Both the position numbers and the translations under genes were made by a program. From Pseudoalteromonas piratica (GTDB lineage: Bacteria > Pseudomonadota > Gammaproteobacteria > Enterobacterales > Alteromonadaceae), in NCBI RefSeq assembly GCF_000788395.1, contig NZ_CP009889.1, positions 1,554,490-1,618,489 on the forward strand: a stretch of DNA of 64,000 nucleotides. Reading direction: 5' to 3'. The notes under the pieces were generated by a model that was given only the letters and a program-made list of their open reading frames with translations, ran no database searches and was not told the DNA's origin. This document shows, piece after piece, positions 16,853-26,179 of the stretch. Each line of letters opens with the position of its first letter. Positions within the stretch are counted from its first letter, which is position 1.

Positions 16853-18109
16853 ATGAAATGGCTTAAGGATATTGATAATAGCTTTGATTCATTGCTGACT
16901 GATTGTTACCGTCAGCGTGAAATGGAAATGGAGCGCCATATTAATCGCATTCGCTGTATTGGATTAATCGCTCTATTTCTTTTTGAAATTGGTATCAGTG
17001 TCTATGCCCGTGGTGTTGATTGGACCTTTATTTTTATTGATTTAGCCACCTTAACATTCACCTTGTTGATATGTTTAATCTTTCATAAATTAGCCAGTCA
17101 AAATAGCTATAAAGCCTGGCTAAAGTATTGCTCTATTTTATTTGATTACTTGATCATTTTACTTATTACGATAGAAATCGAATACTTAGCAGATCTAAAG
17201 CACTACATGCTCAACTTTAATCAAACGGAATTTGAGCTAATGATTATCAGCGTTCTGATTTTGTTTAATGTGACCAGTGCATTCAGGCAAGGAAAGCTCA
17301 TTATTTATTACTCAACCGTATGCTGCTTAATTACTGCAACCATTATCTTAGAACAAAGCAATGCAAATATGGCGATTGAACTGCACGAACAATTTATTAT
17401 TTTATGTTCAGGCTTGCTAACATGGTCTATTTCACACTATATCACTAGTACCTACACTCGACTTCGCCACAGAGAGCGTTTACTAAGATACTTGCCAGCA
17501 AAACTTGTGTCAGCCGTAGAAAGTGGCAAAGTTGATATTGAACCAGGAGGCGAGTGTAAAGAAGTTACCGTTTTAATGGCTGATATACGTCATTTTACCC
17601 CTCTTTGTGAGCAACATCGTCCTGAAGTTGTTACTCAAGTGCTTAATCGCTACTTTTCTGCAATGACAGATATTATTTTTAAACATGACGGTATGATAGA
17701 TAAGTTTATTGGCGATGCCATTATGGCAGTGTTTGGCACACCACAAGCGCAGGGGAATAATGCTTTAAACGCGATACTTTCATCCCGTGAAATGCATCAA
17801 ACGTTGACCAAATTAAACGAAGAGTTCAGTAAGGAAAATTTACCCACCATTGAAATGGGAATTGGCATTCATAGTGGTGAGGCCATTGCGGGTAATATAG
17901 GCAGCGAGTGCTGTATGGACTATACCGTTATTGGTGATACGGTCAATATTACCGCTCGTTTAGAGCGTAAGGCCAAAGAACTTAATGTTAAAAGCTTAAT
18001 AAGTAAAGCAACTGCGCTGCAATCAGGCCTTACAACATTAACCCAAATTAAGGACGTGAGTTTAAAAGGTAAAAGCAGCTTAATTACAGTATTTAAAGAT
18101 GAGGCATAA
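16853..18109 (+). CDS. membrane-anchored class III adenylate cyclase
   Basis: A 418-residue protein. About six hydrophobic segments (35-52, 57-78, 92-110, 127-142, 148-166, 178-197) anchor it; the cyclase domain is about 230-415. The metal aspartates are D244 (MADIRHFT) and D288 (FIGDAIMAVFG), the transition-state residues N365 and R369 (GDTVNITARL), and the base-selecting pair is K284 and D356, which in this family specifies ATP over GTP. It should make cAMP. The gene lies just before a BLUF photoreceptor gene (178 bases), a pairing discussed in the findings. No ribosome-binding site is obvious before the ATG. Confidence 0.9.
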   Translation: MKWLKDIDNSFDSLLTDCYRQREMEMERHINRIRCIGLIALFLFEIGISVYARGVDWTFIFIDLATLTFTLLICLIFHKLASQNSYKAWLKYCSILFDYLIILLITIEIEYLADLKHYMLNFNQTEFELMIISVLILFNVTSAFRQGKLIIYYSTVCCLITATIILEQSNANMAIELHEQFIILCSGLLTWSISHYITSTYTRLRHRERLLRYLPAKLVSAVESGKVDIEPGGECKEVTVLMADIRHFTPLCEQHRPEVVTQVLNRYFSAMTDIIFKHDGMIDKFIGDAIMAVFGTPQAQGNNALNAILSSREMHQTLTKLNEEFSKENLPTIEMGIGIHSGEAIAGNIGSECCMDYTVIGDTVNITARLERKAKELNVKSLISKATALQSGLTTLTQIKDVSLKGKSSLITVFKDEA

Positions 18110-18287
18110 AAGCAAAATTGAGTTGATTTAAATCATCTGAAAAGCATTTACATTTAATCGACTTAAATAGCTACCGCCTTAAAAATTAAAACATCTGCTT
18201 TGGTATGCATTAGTGAATGTATTTCGTTGCATGGTAATGTGTAAAAAGTGCGCTAAGCTATGCATATACAGCGACAAAGGGCATAAC

Positions 18288-18719
18288 GTGATTACAGGGT
18301 TAGTGTATCTCAGTGAAGCAACAACATTTTTTGATGAATTAGACCTTAACTGTCTTTTAATCAATGCTGCTAACACCAATCAAAAACACTCAATTACCGG
18401 CTTTCTTTATTTTAAAAATGGCCAGTTTGTTCAATATATAGAAGGCCCAACCAACGTATTAGATGAATTATTCTTGAAAATAAAATCGGACAAGCGCCAC
18501 AGAGTCATAACGGTTATCGACCAAATAGCACTTGATGATAGATTATTCCCAGAATGGTCAATGGCGTATTTTGCCTCGCCAGATGATTCTGATTCGCTAG
18601 GTGGGCAAATCTTTTTAAATATGACTCGCTTTATTAGCGATTACGACATGACCCAAGGCGCTAAGAAAAATGCACTCATAAATCTGCTCGGAACAGTAAA
18701 ACAACTCAATCACTCATAA
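18288..18719 (+). CDS. stand-alone BLUF-domain blue-light photoreceptor
   Basis: A 143-residue protein started at GTG 18288 (AAAGGG about 6-8 bases upstream), which gives the usual N-terminus MITGLVYLS; an ATG at 18213 would add an unusual 25 residues. With this start the key residues of the BLUF photocycle fall in the spacing of AppA: Y7, N31, Q49, W90 and M92 match AppA Y21, N45, Q63, W104 and M106 exactly. ITGFLYFKNGQFVQYIEG is the family core. Flavin binds here and light switches hydrogen bonding. There is no output domain, only a helical tail, so it must act on a partner; the adjacent adenylate cyclase is the obvious candidate. Confidence 0.92.
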   Translation: MITGLVYLSEATTFFDELDLNCLLINAANTNQKHSITGFLYFKNGQFVQYIEGPTNVLDELFLKIKSDKRHRVITVIDQIALDDRLFPEWSMAYFASPDDSDSLGGQIFLNMTRFISDYDMTQGAKKNALINLLGTVKQLNHS

Positions 18720-18917
18720 CTCATCACCATCAAATATTTGCAATATCAGTACCTTTTCCTCCCTTTGCAAGCTAAATTCACCTTATTAAATCCATACTTT
18801 TGAAGCATAACTTTGCCCGTTTAAAGACCAAATTAGCATAAAACGCTACTCTAAATAGTTGATAAAAATAGCAATGCTTCTAAACTATATATATCCCCTG
18901 CTCATCTGTAATTTAGT

Positions 18918-20939
18918 ATGATTTTCAATCACCTTATGACCTGCATGCTCTTTATTTCGTTACTTATTTTGAGTGGGTTACCGTTTAAAACATACGCACA
19001 AACACTGAGCTCTGAAGCTGACCTTTTCTCCTTATCCATTCAAGAATTAATGGACATCGAAATTGATATCGCCTCCAACGATAAAAAAGGCATAAACGAA
19101 CAACCAAGTGTCATAACATTAATCACTCGCAGTACCATTGAAAGTTCTGGTGCGCGTTACTTAAAAGATTTATTAAAACAGGTACCTGGGTTTTGGGTTG
19201 GCACCGATACCTTGGGCACATTCTCGGTAAGCTTTCGTGGTATTTGGGGCATGGAAGCGAAAATATTACTGATTATTGACGGCATTGAACAAAATGAAAT
19301 GGCATTTGGCTCACTGGTTTTGGGAAATCGCTATCCTGTAAGTAATATCTCTCAGGTAGAGATCATTCGTGGTCCTGGGTCCGTTAAATATGGTGGTCAA
19401 GCTGCTTTAGCTGTAATCCGCGTCACCACACTCAACCAAGCAACCGGCGACAATAAACTAAACCTGATGACAGATATTGGTAAATCGGGTTTTCATAATG
19501 GCATTGTTGGTTTTACTCACTCGGGCGAAGTTACACTTAAATCTTCCCAGTTAGAATATGGGCTTTCTGGTAGTTTGGGCTATGGTGATTACAGTAATGC
19601 CACTTGGCAAGCGCTGGACGGTTATCAATTTAACCTGCAAAACAATAGCAACTCGCAACCGACTAACCTAAGCATGAATCTGCGCTATAACGGTTGGGAT
19701 TTAAATGCGCAATATGAAAAGTTAAAACAAGAAGACCGCCTATTGTTTGGCGACTCGGGATTATTTTTTTCGCCAAACCAGCGTTACACGCAAGCCAATG
19801 AGTTAAGTTTTTTACATCAGGCGATTAGTTTGGGTAAAGAGTGGCGGCTTAATGATAAGCTCGCGTTAAGCAGTAAATTAACTTACACCAATCAAAAACC
19901 ATGGAATAGCCAAGGACAATATGGTCATGATCTTTCACGCAAAATAAACCGCTCTCGTGTCGATGTACAAGGTCTGTATGCATTAGCTGATAACAGCAGC
20001 CTATTGATTGGCTCTCATTATTATTATGAGAAAGCCGAGGTGAGCCAATCTTACATTTTCGACCCAACGGTACGATATTTTGGCAGTAATAACGCGTCAA
20101 ATAATGATTATTCGTTGTACGCCCAATACGAATCTGATTGGGATTTTGCCAACGTACTTGCCGGTATCCGCTACGAAAATCACGACTTAGCGGGGCCTGA
20201 GCTGGTACCTAGGCTGTCACTGACCAAAACTTGGGACAAGCTTCATACAAAATTAATCTACAACGAGGCATTTAAAATACCGCAATTTGATACTGTGGCT
20301 AGTGCACACAATGCAGGCACCCCAATATTAGATCCAGAAACCACTAAAAGTTGGGAAATGGAAACAGGTTATCAATTCACCGAAACGGCGTCACTCGTGG
20401 GTAATTTATATCTATTACAAGTAGATAATTTTATTGGTTTTAATCCGCAATCAGCCAGTAACACCACTCTTGGTGATTTTAGAACCATGGGTATGGAGCT
20501 GCAACTTAAGTGGCAATTAGATAAGCTCCATTTCAATGCGAATTATTCATACTTTACCGTTGAAAAAAGTAATATTGATTCCTTCACTATTCCATCAAAC
20601 AAAGATGCGGTTTTGGGTATTCCAAACCATATGTTTAAGGCTGATTTCCACTATCGTTTTACTGCCAATTCGCGCTTTCATCTGCTAGGCAGGGTTGTAT
20701 CTGGTCAATATGCTTGTACTAATGATCCAAACTTTATCTGCGGCGAGCCAGAAAAATTAGAGACGATTTATGATGTTGATGCTTTCTATCAATTTAGAAC
20801 CACTCATACGTTATGGAATTTTGGCATCAAAAATCTCTTTAATAGCAATGTGTATGCGGTACAACCCTTTAAAGGGGGCCAGTCACCTATAAACTACGAA
20901 AGCACACGCGTAATGTTGGATTTTCAGTATTCGTTTTAA
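18918..20939 (+). CDS. TonB-dependent outer-membrane receptor
   Basis: A 673-residue protein with a signal peptide ending at about TYAQ (residue 28), a short FSLSIQELMDIEI motif typical of one receptor subgroup, a plug domain (about 60-170: QPSVITLITRSTIESSGA, VEIIRGPGSVKYGGQAAL) and a beta-barrel ending in the aromatic DFQYSF. It imports an unknown ligand with TonB energy; the residues give no substrate. It follows the BLUF gene by 198 bases with no terminator between, so it may be part of the same light-related region, but this is uncertain. Confidence 0.9.
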   Translation: MIFNHLMTCMLFISLLILSGLPFKTYAQTLSSEADLFSLSIQELMDIEIDIASNDKKGINEQPSVITLITRSTIESSGARYLKDLLKQVPGFWVGTDTLGTFSVSFRGIWGMEAKILLIIDGIEQNEMAFGSLVLGNRYPVSNISQVEIIRGPGSVKYGGQAALAVIRVTTLNQATGDNKLNLMTDIGKSGFHNGIVGFTHSGEVTLKSSQLEYGLSGSLGYGDYSNATWQALDGYQFNLQNNSNSQPTNLSMNLRYNGWDLNAQYEKLKQEDRLLFGDSGLFFSPNQRYTQANELSFLHQAISLGKEWRLNDKLALSSKLTYTNQKPWNSQGQYGHDLSRKINRSRVDVQGLYALADNSSLLIGSHYYYEKAEVSQSYIFDPTVRYFGSNNASNNDYSLYAQYESDWDFANVLAGIRYENHDLAGPELVPRLSLTKTWDKLHTKLIYNEAFKIPQFDTVASAHNAGTPILDPETTKSWEMETGYQFTETASLVGNLYLLQVDNFIGFNPQSASNTTLGDFRTMGMELQLKWQLDKLHFNANYSYFTVEKSNIDSFTIPSNKDAVLGIPNHMFKADFHYRFTANSRFHLLGRVVSGQYACTNDPNFICGEPEKLETIYDVDAFYQFRTTHTLWNFGIKNLFNSNVYAVQPFKGGQSPINYESTRVMLDFQYSF

Positions 20940-21041
20940 CTAAAGCGCATGAGTTACTAATTTACACACGTGACTTGTTCAACCGTTAAAAGGGTGTTGC
21001 AGATGCGCTTTGCTTTTGCTACTTTTAGCATCCGTTAGGAA

Positions 21042-21084
21042 GTAAGGACGACCTTACCGCTCCATTTTCATCGGGGACGGCCCC
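21042..21084 (+). promoter_or_regulatory. guanidine-II (mini-ykkC) riboswitch
   Basis: Two hairpins with ACGR loops, the defining feature of guanidine-II riboswitches: GTAAGG-ACGA-CCTTAC at 21042-21057 and GGGG-ACGG-CCCC at 21073-21084, separated by 15 bases. A ribosome-binding site (TAGGTGG) follows about 15 bases later and the SMR exporter starts at 21108. Guanidinium binding to the two hairpins is known to dimerise them and free translation of the downstream gene. Confidence 0.92.
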
Positions 21085-21107
21085 ACCCAATTTAATTAGG
21101 TGGCGTT

Positions 21108-21446
21108 ATGTTTCTGAGTTATCTCGCGCTTTTTGGTGCATCACTTTTCGAAATTTTATGGGTTGCGTTACTCGGCGCTCATACATCTACAAAATCTCAC
21201 TACTATGTTCTTATACTGTGCACTTGCATGGGTTTGAGCTTATATCTGCTTGGCGTTGCCAGTAAAACAATCCCAATAACGTTATCGTATGCTATTTGGG
21301 TTGGTCTTGGCATTTTAGGACAAGCAATTATTCAACATTTCGTGTTTAAAAACAGCTTGTCGATTACCGCTTGGGTATTTACATGCACCCTCACGTTTAG
21401 TGTTGTCGGGTTACTTTTTTCACAAACAAAGCATGGAGTTATGTAA
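21108..21446 (+). CDS. gdx: SMR-family guanidinium exporter (Gdx/SugE type)
   Basis: A 112-residue four-helix membrane protein of the small multidrug resistance family. The membrane-embedded proton/substrate glutamate is in FEILWVALL (E16), followed by the TIPITLSYAIWVGLG motif. The guanidine-II riboswitch directly upstream identifies it as a guanidinium/H+ antiporter rather than a general drug pump. Its TAA shares bases with the next ATG. Confidence 0.9.
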   Translation: MFLSYLALFGASLFEILWVALLGAHTSTKSHYYVLILCTCMGLSLYLLGVASKTIPITLSYAIWVGLGILGQAIIQHFVFKNSLSITAWVFTCTLTFSVVGLLFSQTKHGVM

Positions 21447-22135
21447 TGAAATTCATATTGCCACTCATTTTATCCATTTTATTTAGTTTTGCTAATGCAG
21501 CCTCTGCGAAAAACAGCAACCACCAGCATAAAGCACGCGTTGGCTTACACGGCATGCTGCTATTTTCAGATGGGCACTCGCTCTATGCATCGCATTTACC
21601 CATGTTTCATACTCCCCATGACATACAATTAATTGTGCGTTTTGAGCTCGCCAATAAAACAAATCAAATCGCGCTTAAAAAGGCACTCACTAATAAGCGT
21701 AACTACTGGACTTTAGCCCCAGAAAGGTTTGATTTAAACCAGTTAGCAAATACTAAAAAAGAAGGCATTTGGCAATTTACAGCTGACTTTTACGTGGATC
21801 ATTTTGAACGAGGAGGAAAACGTCAGTTTTCTCAGCAACAAGTAATCGTAAAAGAGGTTATTTTCAGGCAACAACTTAACACCCTAATGCCACAAAACAT
21901 TCAGTATGTTCGCCTCACACCAGATAATGTTTCAAGGCAATTTTATGCGCGCGTAATCGAAGGAAAGCCGGGGGTAGATCATTTATTCTGGGTAAATACT
22001 GCATCGAAGTTAGCCAAGGAATTTTCCGTTAACGCAGCAAGCGATTTGTTAAATGACCAAACAATAGCAACACTTTTAAAGGTGAACCCTAACTCGGTGC
22101 ACAACTATTACATCGAGCATAGTGATTTAAAATGA
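21446..22135 (+). CDS. secreted protein of unknown function in the guanidine operon
   Basis: A 229-residue protein with a signal peptide (cleavage about residue 21, NAASAKN). The mature N-terminus has a His-containing motif GLHGMLLFSDGHSLYASHLP, then MFHTPHD, conserved-looking and possibly a metal or ligand site. It overlaps the gdx stop by one base and the next gene by four, so it is translated as part of the guanidine-controlled operon. I do not recognise the family. Confidence 0.7.
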   Translation: MKFILPLILSILFSFANAASAKNSNHQHKARVGLHGMLLFSDGHSLYASHLPMFHTPHDIQLIVRFELANKTNQIALKKALTNKRNYWTLAPERFDLNQLANTKKEGIWQFTADFYVDHFERGGKRQFSQQQVIVKEVIFRQQLNTLMPQNIQYVRLTPDNVSRQFYARVIEGKPGVDHLFWVNTASKLAKEFSVNAASDLLNDQTIATLLKVNPNSVHNYYIEHSDLK

Positions 22136-22770
22136 ATTTTCTTGTAATAAAACATCATCCTGAAGAGCGCTTAGGTAATCTCGCATGCTGGTTGCAAAAG
22201 CATAACTTCACTTGGCAAGAAATTGAGTTCCACCAAGCTTTACCAAAGAGTTTAGCGCCTTATCAAGGGGTTATTATGCTGGGCGGACCTATGCATGTTG
22301 ATCCACATTCGCCCAAGTTATCTGCTGAAATATCGCTTATAAAAGATTGCATTAGACAACAAAAGCCATTGCTTGGAATATGCCTTGGAGCACAATTAAT
22401 TGCTCACTCTCTCGGCGCAACTATTTCATCTATGACTGAGGCTGAAAATGGATGGCAACCCGTTACGACCAACGATAATCTGACAATGTTTGTTGCTCAG
22501 TGGCACGAGCAACAAATGAGCTTACCACAAGACGCGGTTTTACTTGCAAGTTCACCACAATGTAAGGTGCAAATGTTTCAATACCAACACTATGTGTTAG
22601 CCATGCAATTTCACCCTGAATGGAATAACCATGAAATAGCGCACTTACGAAATGCGTTTGGCAATGAATGTCCGCTTGAGCCCATCGAGAGCGAGATTGA
22701 AGCCCAGGTAAAAGCGTGGTTGTTTAAACAGCTCGATAATTGGATTACATCATGTCTTCGCATTTGTTAA
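22132..22770 (+). CDS. class I glutamine amidotransferase (GATase-1)
   Basis: A 212-residue cytosolic protein with the catalytic triad of class I glutamine amidotransferases: the nucleophile elbow LLGICLGAQ (Cys about 82), and FHPEW (His and Glu about 163-165). GGPMHVDP is the oxyanion-strand region. Alone it would release ammonia or hydrolyse a gamma-glutamyl bond (PuuD-like enzymes have the same fold). It overlaps the preceding gene (ATGA) and ends the guanidine-riboswitch operon, so its substrate may be a guanidino or gamma-glutamyl compound; this is inference. Confidence 0.85.
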   Translation: MNFLVIKHHPEERLGNLACWLQKHNFTWQEIEFHQALPKSLAPYQGVIMLGGPMHVDPHSPKLSAEISLIKDCIRQQKPLLGICLGAQLIAHSLGATISSMTEAENGWQPVTTNDNLTMFVAQWHEQQMSLPQDAVLLASSPQCKVQMFQYQHYVLAMQFHPEWNNHEIAHLRNAFGNECPLEPIESEIEAQVKAWLFKQLDNWITSCLRIC

Positions 22771-22890
22771 TTAACCACAAGGTCACTAAAAGTGGAGGTT
22801 GCCACTAAACTGTGTCGAATGAGTTAAATTCAGGTATAGTTACATAACTACCCATGTGATATGCATCAGCGCTTACAAAAAGAGTTAATA

Positions 22891-23367
22891 ATGACAGCAA
22901 AACGACTTATTCCACTTATCTTATCTCATCTGATGGTTGGCATAATTGGCTTTGCCATTGGTATTTATACTTTACCTATTTTAACCGCCCCTGAAGCTCC
23001 ATCAAGCAAACTAGTTGAGCAGCTATCGCAACAAAGTGTGTATCGTGCAGCATTTACTAAATCACTCAAAGACAGCGATTTTTTACACTGGGGTGAAGGC
23101 ACGGTGACAATTGGCACCTCTCATATCACTTTGCAAGGTGAGCTATCACCTGGCCCCGACTTCAAGTTGTATTTGTCGCCGACATTTGTAGAAACAGAAG
23201 CCGATTTTAACAAGTTAAAATCATCAATGCGTGTGATTGGAGACGTAAATACCTTTTCAAATTTTGCAGTCTCAGTGCCAAAGGGTGTGGATGTGCATCA
23301 GTTTAATACCGTTATTGTCTGGTGCGAGAGTTTCGGTGAATTTATTACCGCGGCGAAATATCAATAA
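22891..23367 (+). CDS. membrane-anchored DM13-domain protein
   Basis: A 158-residue protein from ATG 22891 (an ATG at 22861 is in frame but has no site). One N-terminal membrane segment (LSHLMVGIIGFAIGIYTLPIL) is followed by a periplasmic DM13 domain: FLHWGEGTVTI, LSPGPDFKLYLSP and VIVWCESFGEFITAAKY with the conserved cysteine. DM13 domains are proposed to take part in electron transfer or redox sensing. A strong hairpin follows at 23428. Confidence 0.85.
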   Translation: MTAKRLIPLILSHLMVGIIGFAIGIYTLPILTAPEAPSSKLVEQLSQQSVYRAAFTKSLKDSDFLHWGEGTVTIGTSHITLQGELSPGPDFKLYLSPTFVETEADFNKLKSSMRVIGDVNTFSNFAVSVPKGVDVHQFNTVIVWCESFGEFITAAKYQ

Positions 23368-23427
23368 CAACCTCTTCTCACTTGCAAGAATATAATGAGC
23401 TTTCACCGTTACAAATTAAGGCTGTTT

Positions 23428-23470
23428 AAAAAAGATAATGTTGTCACTTAAAGGGACAAATTATCTTTTC
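23428..23470. terminator. shared hairpin terminator between convergent genes
   Basis: AAAAGATAAT and TTGTC on one side pair with GACAA and ATTATCTTTT on the other with a one- to two-base bulge; T or A runs flank it on both sides. It sits between the DM13 gene (plus) and the histidine kinase gene (minus). Confidence 0.65.
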
Positions 23471-23550
23471 TATCTATGAAGGCCTAACCTAAGCAACCGT
23501 TTACCTTGTGTTAGTAAATTAAAAGACGATGCGACCGCCAACCGATAGCA

Positions 23551-25284
23551 CTAAGCCTTATTAATCTCCGCTTTAAATCGTTTGGTGTACTCATTGAGCA
23601 CATTTTCCCAAGCGTTTGCCGTTAACGAATCAAATGCATTATCAAATTCAGCCACTGTTTCAATAAAGCTATCTTGCCAAAGCGTAACGAGCTTATCGTC
23701 AATACCCATGTGTTTATGAAGCGAAATAATACGACCAGCATCTTCACCATTAAATACCGAGTCAAGCTGGTCAAGGTTTTCAATAATTAAGCTTACTGAC
23801 TGCAAAATCATCTTTTGCTGACGCGCTAAATCTACGCTCGCGAATAACGCTGCTATCTTGGTATCACTATTGACCAATTTGTCATGAAACTGCGTATAAA
23901 ATTGAAAATTATCAGATGTGGCGCGTACAAAGCTCTCTCGCAAAATATTTTTATCTTCATTGCTTGTGTCAAACTGAATACTTATTTTCGTGCCCTTTAA
24001 CTTTTCGCTTTCGATGTCTAATTGACCATTAAGAGAGCCGGTAACTAAGTTGTGTACTATGCTCATACCAAGCCCCATGCCGCCAGAAGCACGGTCGGTG
24101 GTAAAAAACGGATCAAATACCTGCGCTTTGGTTGTTTCATCCATACCAATACCGTTATCAGATACAGACAAACTATAATTAAATGGTGAGCCGCCAAGTT
24201 GTATCGTGATAGTTTTCTGTGCAACCTCGAATTTTTTAGGAAATGCGTGTTTTATTGCATTTGACACTAAGTTGGTAACCACCTGCGCTAAACGCGATGG
24301 ATAAGAAGTGACAACTAAATTTTCAGATGGTAAGCGTAAGTCTAATTTGATGCCTGCATTTTTGAGCATAGGTTTTAAGCTCGTCGAGATAGATTCTATC
24401 CACTCAACTAGGTTAACTTCACTTTTGGGATCAGAGTGAAAGTCAGTCGCCATTTGTTTGAAGTTAACCACTAGCTCACTTGCACGATTTAAATTAAATT
24501 CAACGCCCTCACTGGCTTCTTTGGCATCATGAATAAAGGATTCCAAATCATGCTTACTCAGCGCACCTTGCGTTAATTTTGTTTTTAGAAGATTAACACC
24601 AGATAGAACGGTTGAATTTCCGAGCATTGCGACACCGAGCGGCGTATTCACCTCATGGGCCACGCCAGCAACCAAACGCCCCAGTGATGCCAGTTTTTCT
24701 TGCTCAATAAGTTGTTTTTGTGAGTTTTTTAATCGTTTCAGTGCGGTTTCAAGTTCATGGGTGCGGTAGGCCACTTTTTGTTCAAGTGACTGATTCAGTT
24801 CAAAAAGTGCTTTTTCTTTTTCTGCCCGTTCAAGCTCGGCTGAAATACGACCAGCAAACAATTCAAACAAAGACGCAACATCGTCGGCATTTTTTATTGG
24901 TGCACTGTAAAGCGCTACTACAATACCAAAAACAGCTCCCTTTGAATCATGCAAAGGCGCGCCAACATAGCCATCAATTCCCATATCAACTAGCAGTTGA
25001 TCTTTAGGGTATAAATTACAAATTTCACTAGGAAAGATACAAGTTGAATCATCACTCACATCAGCACAAGGTGTGTGCTCTAGCGAGTATTCAAAGTTAT
25101 CTGCAAACTCATCACCTGCCACTAAAGACATTGTTTTCGATACATTTCGCTTAATATCTAACTTTGCAATAAAGGTAAATTGAGCGCCTATCGACTTATG
25201 CAACTGCATCGTCATGGTATCTAAAAAGTCTTTACCATAAGAAGACTTGAGTGATGTGATAATTTCGCCAATATTAAAATGCAT
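23551..25284 (-). CDS. GAF-histidine kinase with C-terminal globin-like domain
   Basis: A 577-residue protein; ATG 25284 has GGAGG 5 bases upstream, while the GTG two codons earlier falls inside that site. Domains (numbered with two extra upstream codons): GAF about 15-155; coiled coil 155-205; HisKA with H212 in AHEVNTP; HATPase with N344, DNG 378-380 and GGMGLGMS; then an unusual tail 455-575. The tail resembles a bacterial globin: FYTQF...IAALF (Phe about 483, CD1-like), Q491/492 (distal Gln-like), LHKHMGI (H525, proximal-like) and AWENVLNEY as the H helix. No membrane segment. It overlaps the response regulator gene by 11 bases and probably phosphorylates it. Confidence 0.85.
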   Translation of the reverse strand: MHFNIGEIITSLKSSYGKDFLDTMTMQLHKSIGAQFTFIAKLDIKRNVSKTMSLVAGDEFADNFEYSLEHTPCADVSDDSTCIFPSEICNLYPKDQLLVDMGIDGYVGAPLHDSKGAVFGIVVALYSAPIKNADDVASLFELFAGRISAELERAEKEKALFELNQSLEQKVAYRTHELETALKRLKNSQKQLIEQEKLASLGRLVAGVAHEVNTPLGVAMLGNSTVLSGVNLLKTKLTQGALSKHDLESFIHDAKEASEGVEFNLNRASELVVNFKQMATDFHSDPKSEVNLVEWIESISTSLKPMLKNAGIKLDLRLPSENLVVTSYPSRLAQVVTNLVSNAIKHAFPKKFEVAQKTITIQLGGSPFNYSLSVSDNGIGMDETTKAQVFDPFFTTDRASGGMGLGMSIVHNLVTGSLNGQLDIESEKLKGTKISIQFDTSNEDKNILRESFVRATSDNFQFYTQFHDKLVNSDTKIAALFASVDLARQQKMILQSVSLIIENLDQLDSVFNGEDAGRIISLHKHMGIDDKLVTLWQDSFIETVAEFDNAFDSLTANAWENVLNEYTKRFKAEINKA

Positions 25285-26179
25285 TATCACCTCCCTCTTT
25301 TAACTTATTTATCAGTGCACACACGTGTTCTGTGAAGATTTCAACCAATTCAATTGCATTGCGATCAAGTTCATTATCAACTTCTAATACAACCACCGCC
25401 TCTACATCATCATACTTGTAGTAAATGCCTGCAAAATTGCCCTCATAAACAAGCGCTTTTTGCTTTATCACCTCGCTTATAAAGCTTTGCATATCAATCG
25501 TGCTAGCATTATCAATTTGTGCGTTTATAACGGTTTTATTAGTACTTCGAATATTAATAACCGACGCCTTGCGTTTATTAACAATAAGCTCTGCTTCATA
25601 TGCGTGTAGCACATCCGTTAAATAACTTAATAGGTTGGTTGAGAAGGACTCAATATCACCAAAACGGTCAACCTTAAGTACTGAGCCTAGCAAGGCTTTA
25701 AGGGCATTTTTATAACTGTCTAAACGAGCAATATCGCGATAGGAACGAAGCGCAATATAAAATAAATGATGCAGGCTATCGATGGTAATTTCTGTTTTTG
25801 CTTTATAACCATCAATATCATAGTTTTTAATCACTTCTCCCTCAGGCGCAAGACCCGCTTGCCCTGTACGCAATACGATGCGCGTATCTTTATTACCCAG
25901 CTCAGTGCGAATGTAATTAACCAACTTTAGGCCTGCGTCGTCGGTTTCCATCACCACATCGAGAAGAATAACCGCAATATCCTGATGTTCACTCAACAGC
26001 TTTCTCGCATCACTACCACTATAGGCACTAATAAACTCTAGCTGACGTCCCATAAACTCAAATGATTTCATCGCGAGTTTAGTCGCCTTATGTACCTCAA
26101 GATCATCATCAACAATAACAACTTTCCAAGGTTTACGATTATTTATAACTTTTTCGGATTCTTCCGCCAGCCAATCCAT
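25274..26179 (-). CDS. response regulator with DUF3369 domain
   Basis: A 301-residue protein. The receiver domain (about 18-140) has DD24-26, phospho-acceptor D74 (ILLDVVMETDD), T in VLRTGQAG and the conserved K in GYKAKTE. Residues about 145-290 match the DUF3369 module that often follows receivers and resembles a GAF/PAS sensor. No DNA-binding or enzymatic output is present. It is upstream of, and overlaps, the globin-like histidine kinase, forming a two-component pair. Confidence 0.88.
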   Translation of the reverse strand: MDWLAEESEKVINNRKPWKVVIVDDDLEVHKATKLAMKSFEFMGRQLEFISAYSGSDARKLLSEHQDIAVILLDVVMETDDAGLKLVNYIRTELGNKDTRIVLRTGQAGLAPEGEVIKNYDIDGYKAKTEITIDSLHHLFYIALRSYRDIARLDSYKNALKALLGSVLKVDRFGDIESFSTNLLSYLTDVLHAYEAELIVNKRKASVINIRSTNKTVINAQIDNASTIDMQSFISEVIKQKALVYEGNFAGIYYKYDDVEAVVVLEVDNELDRNAIELVEIFTEHVCALINKLKEGGDNAF

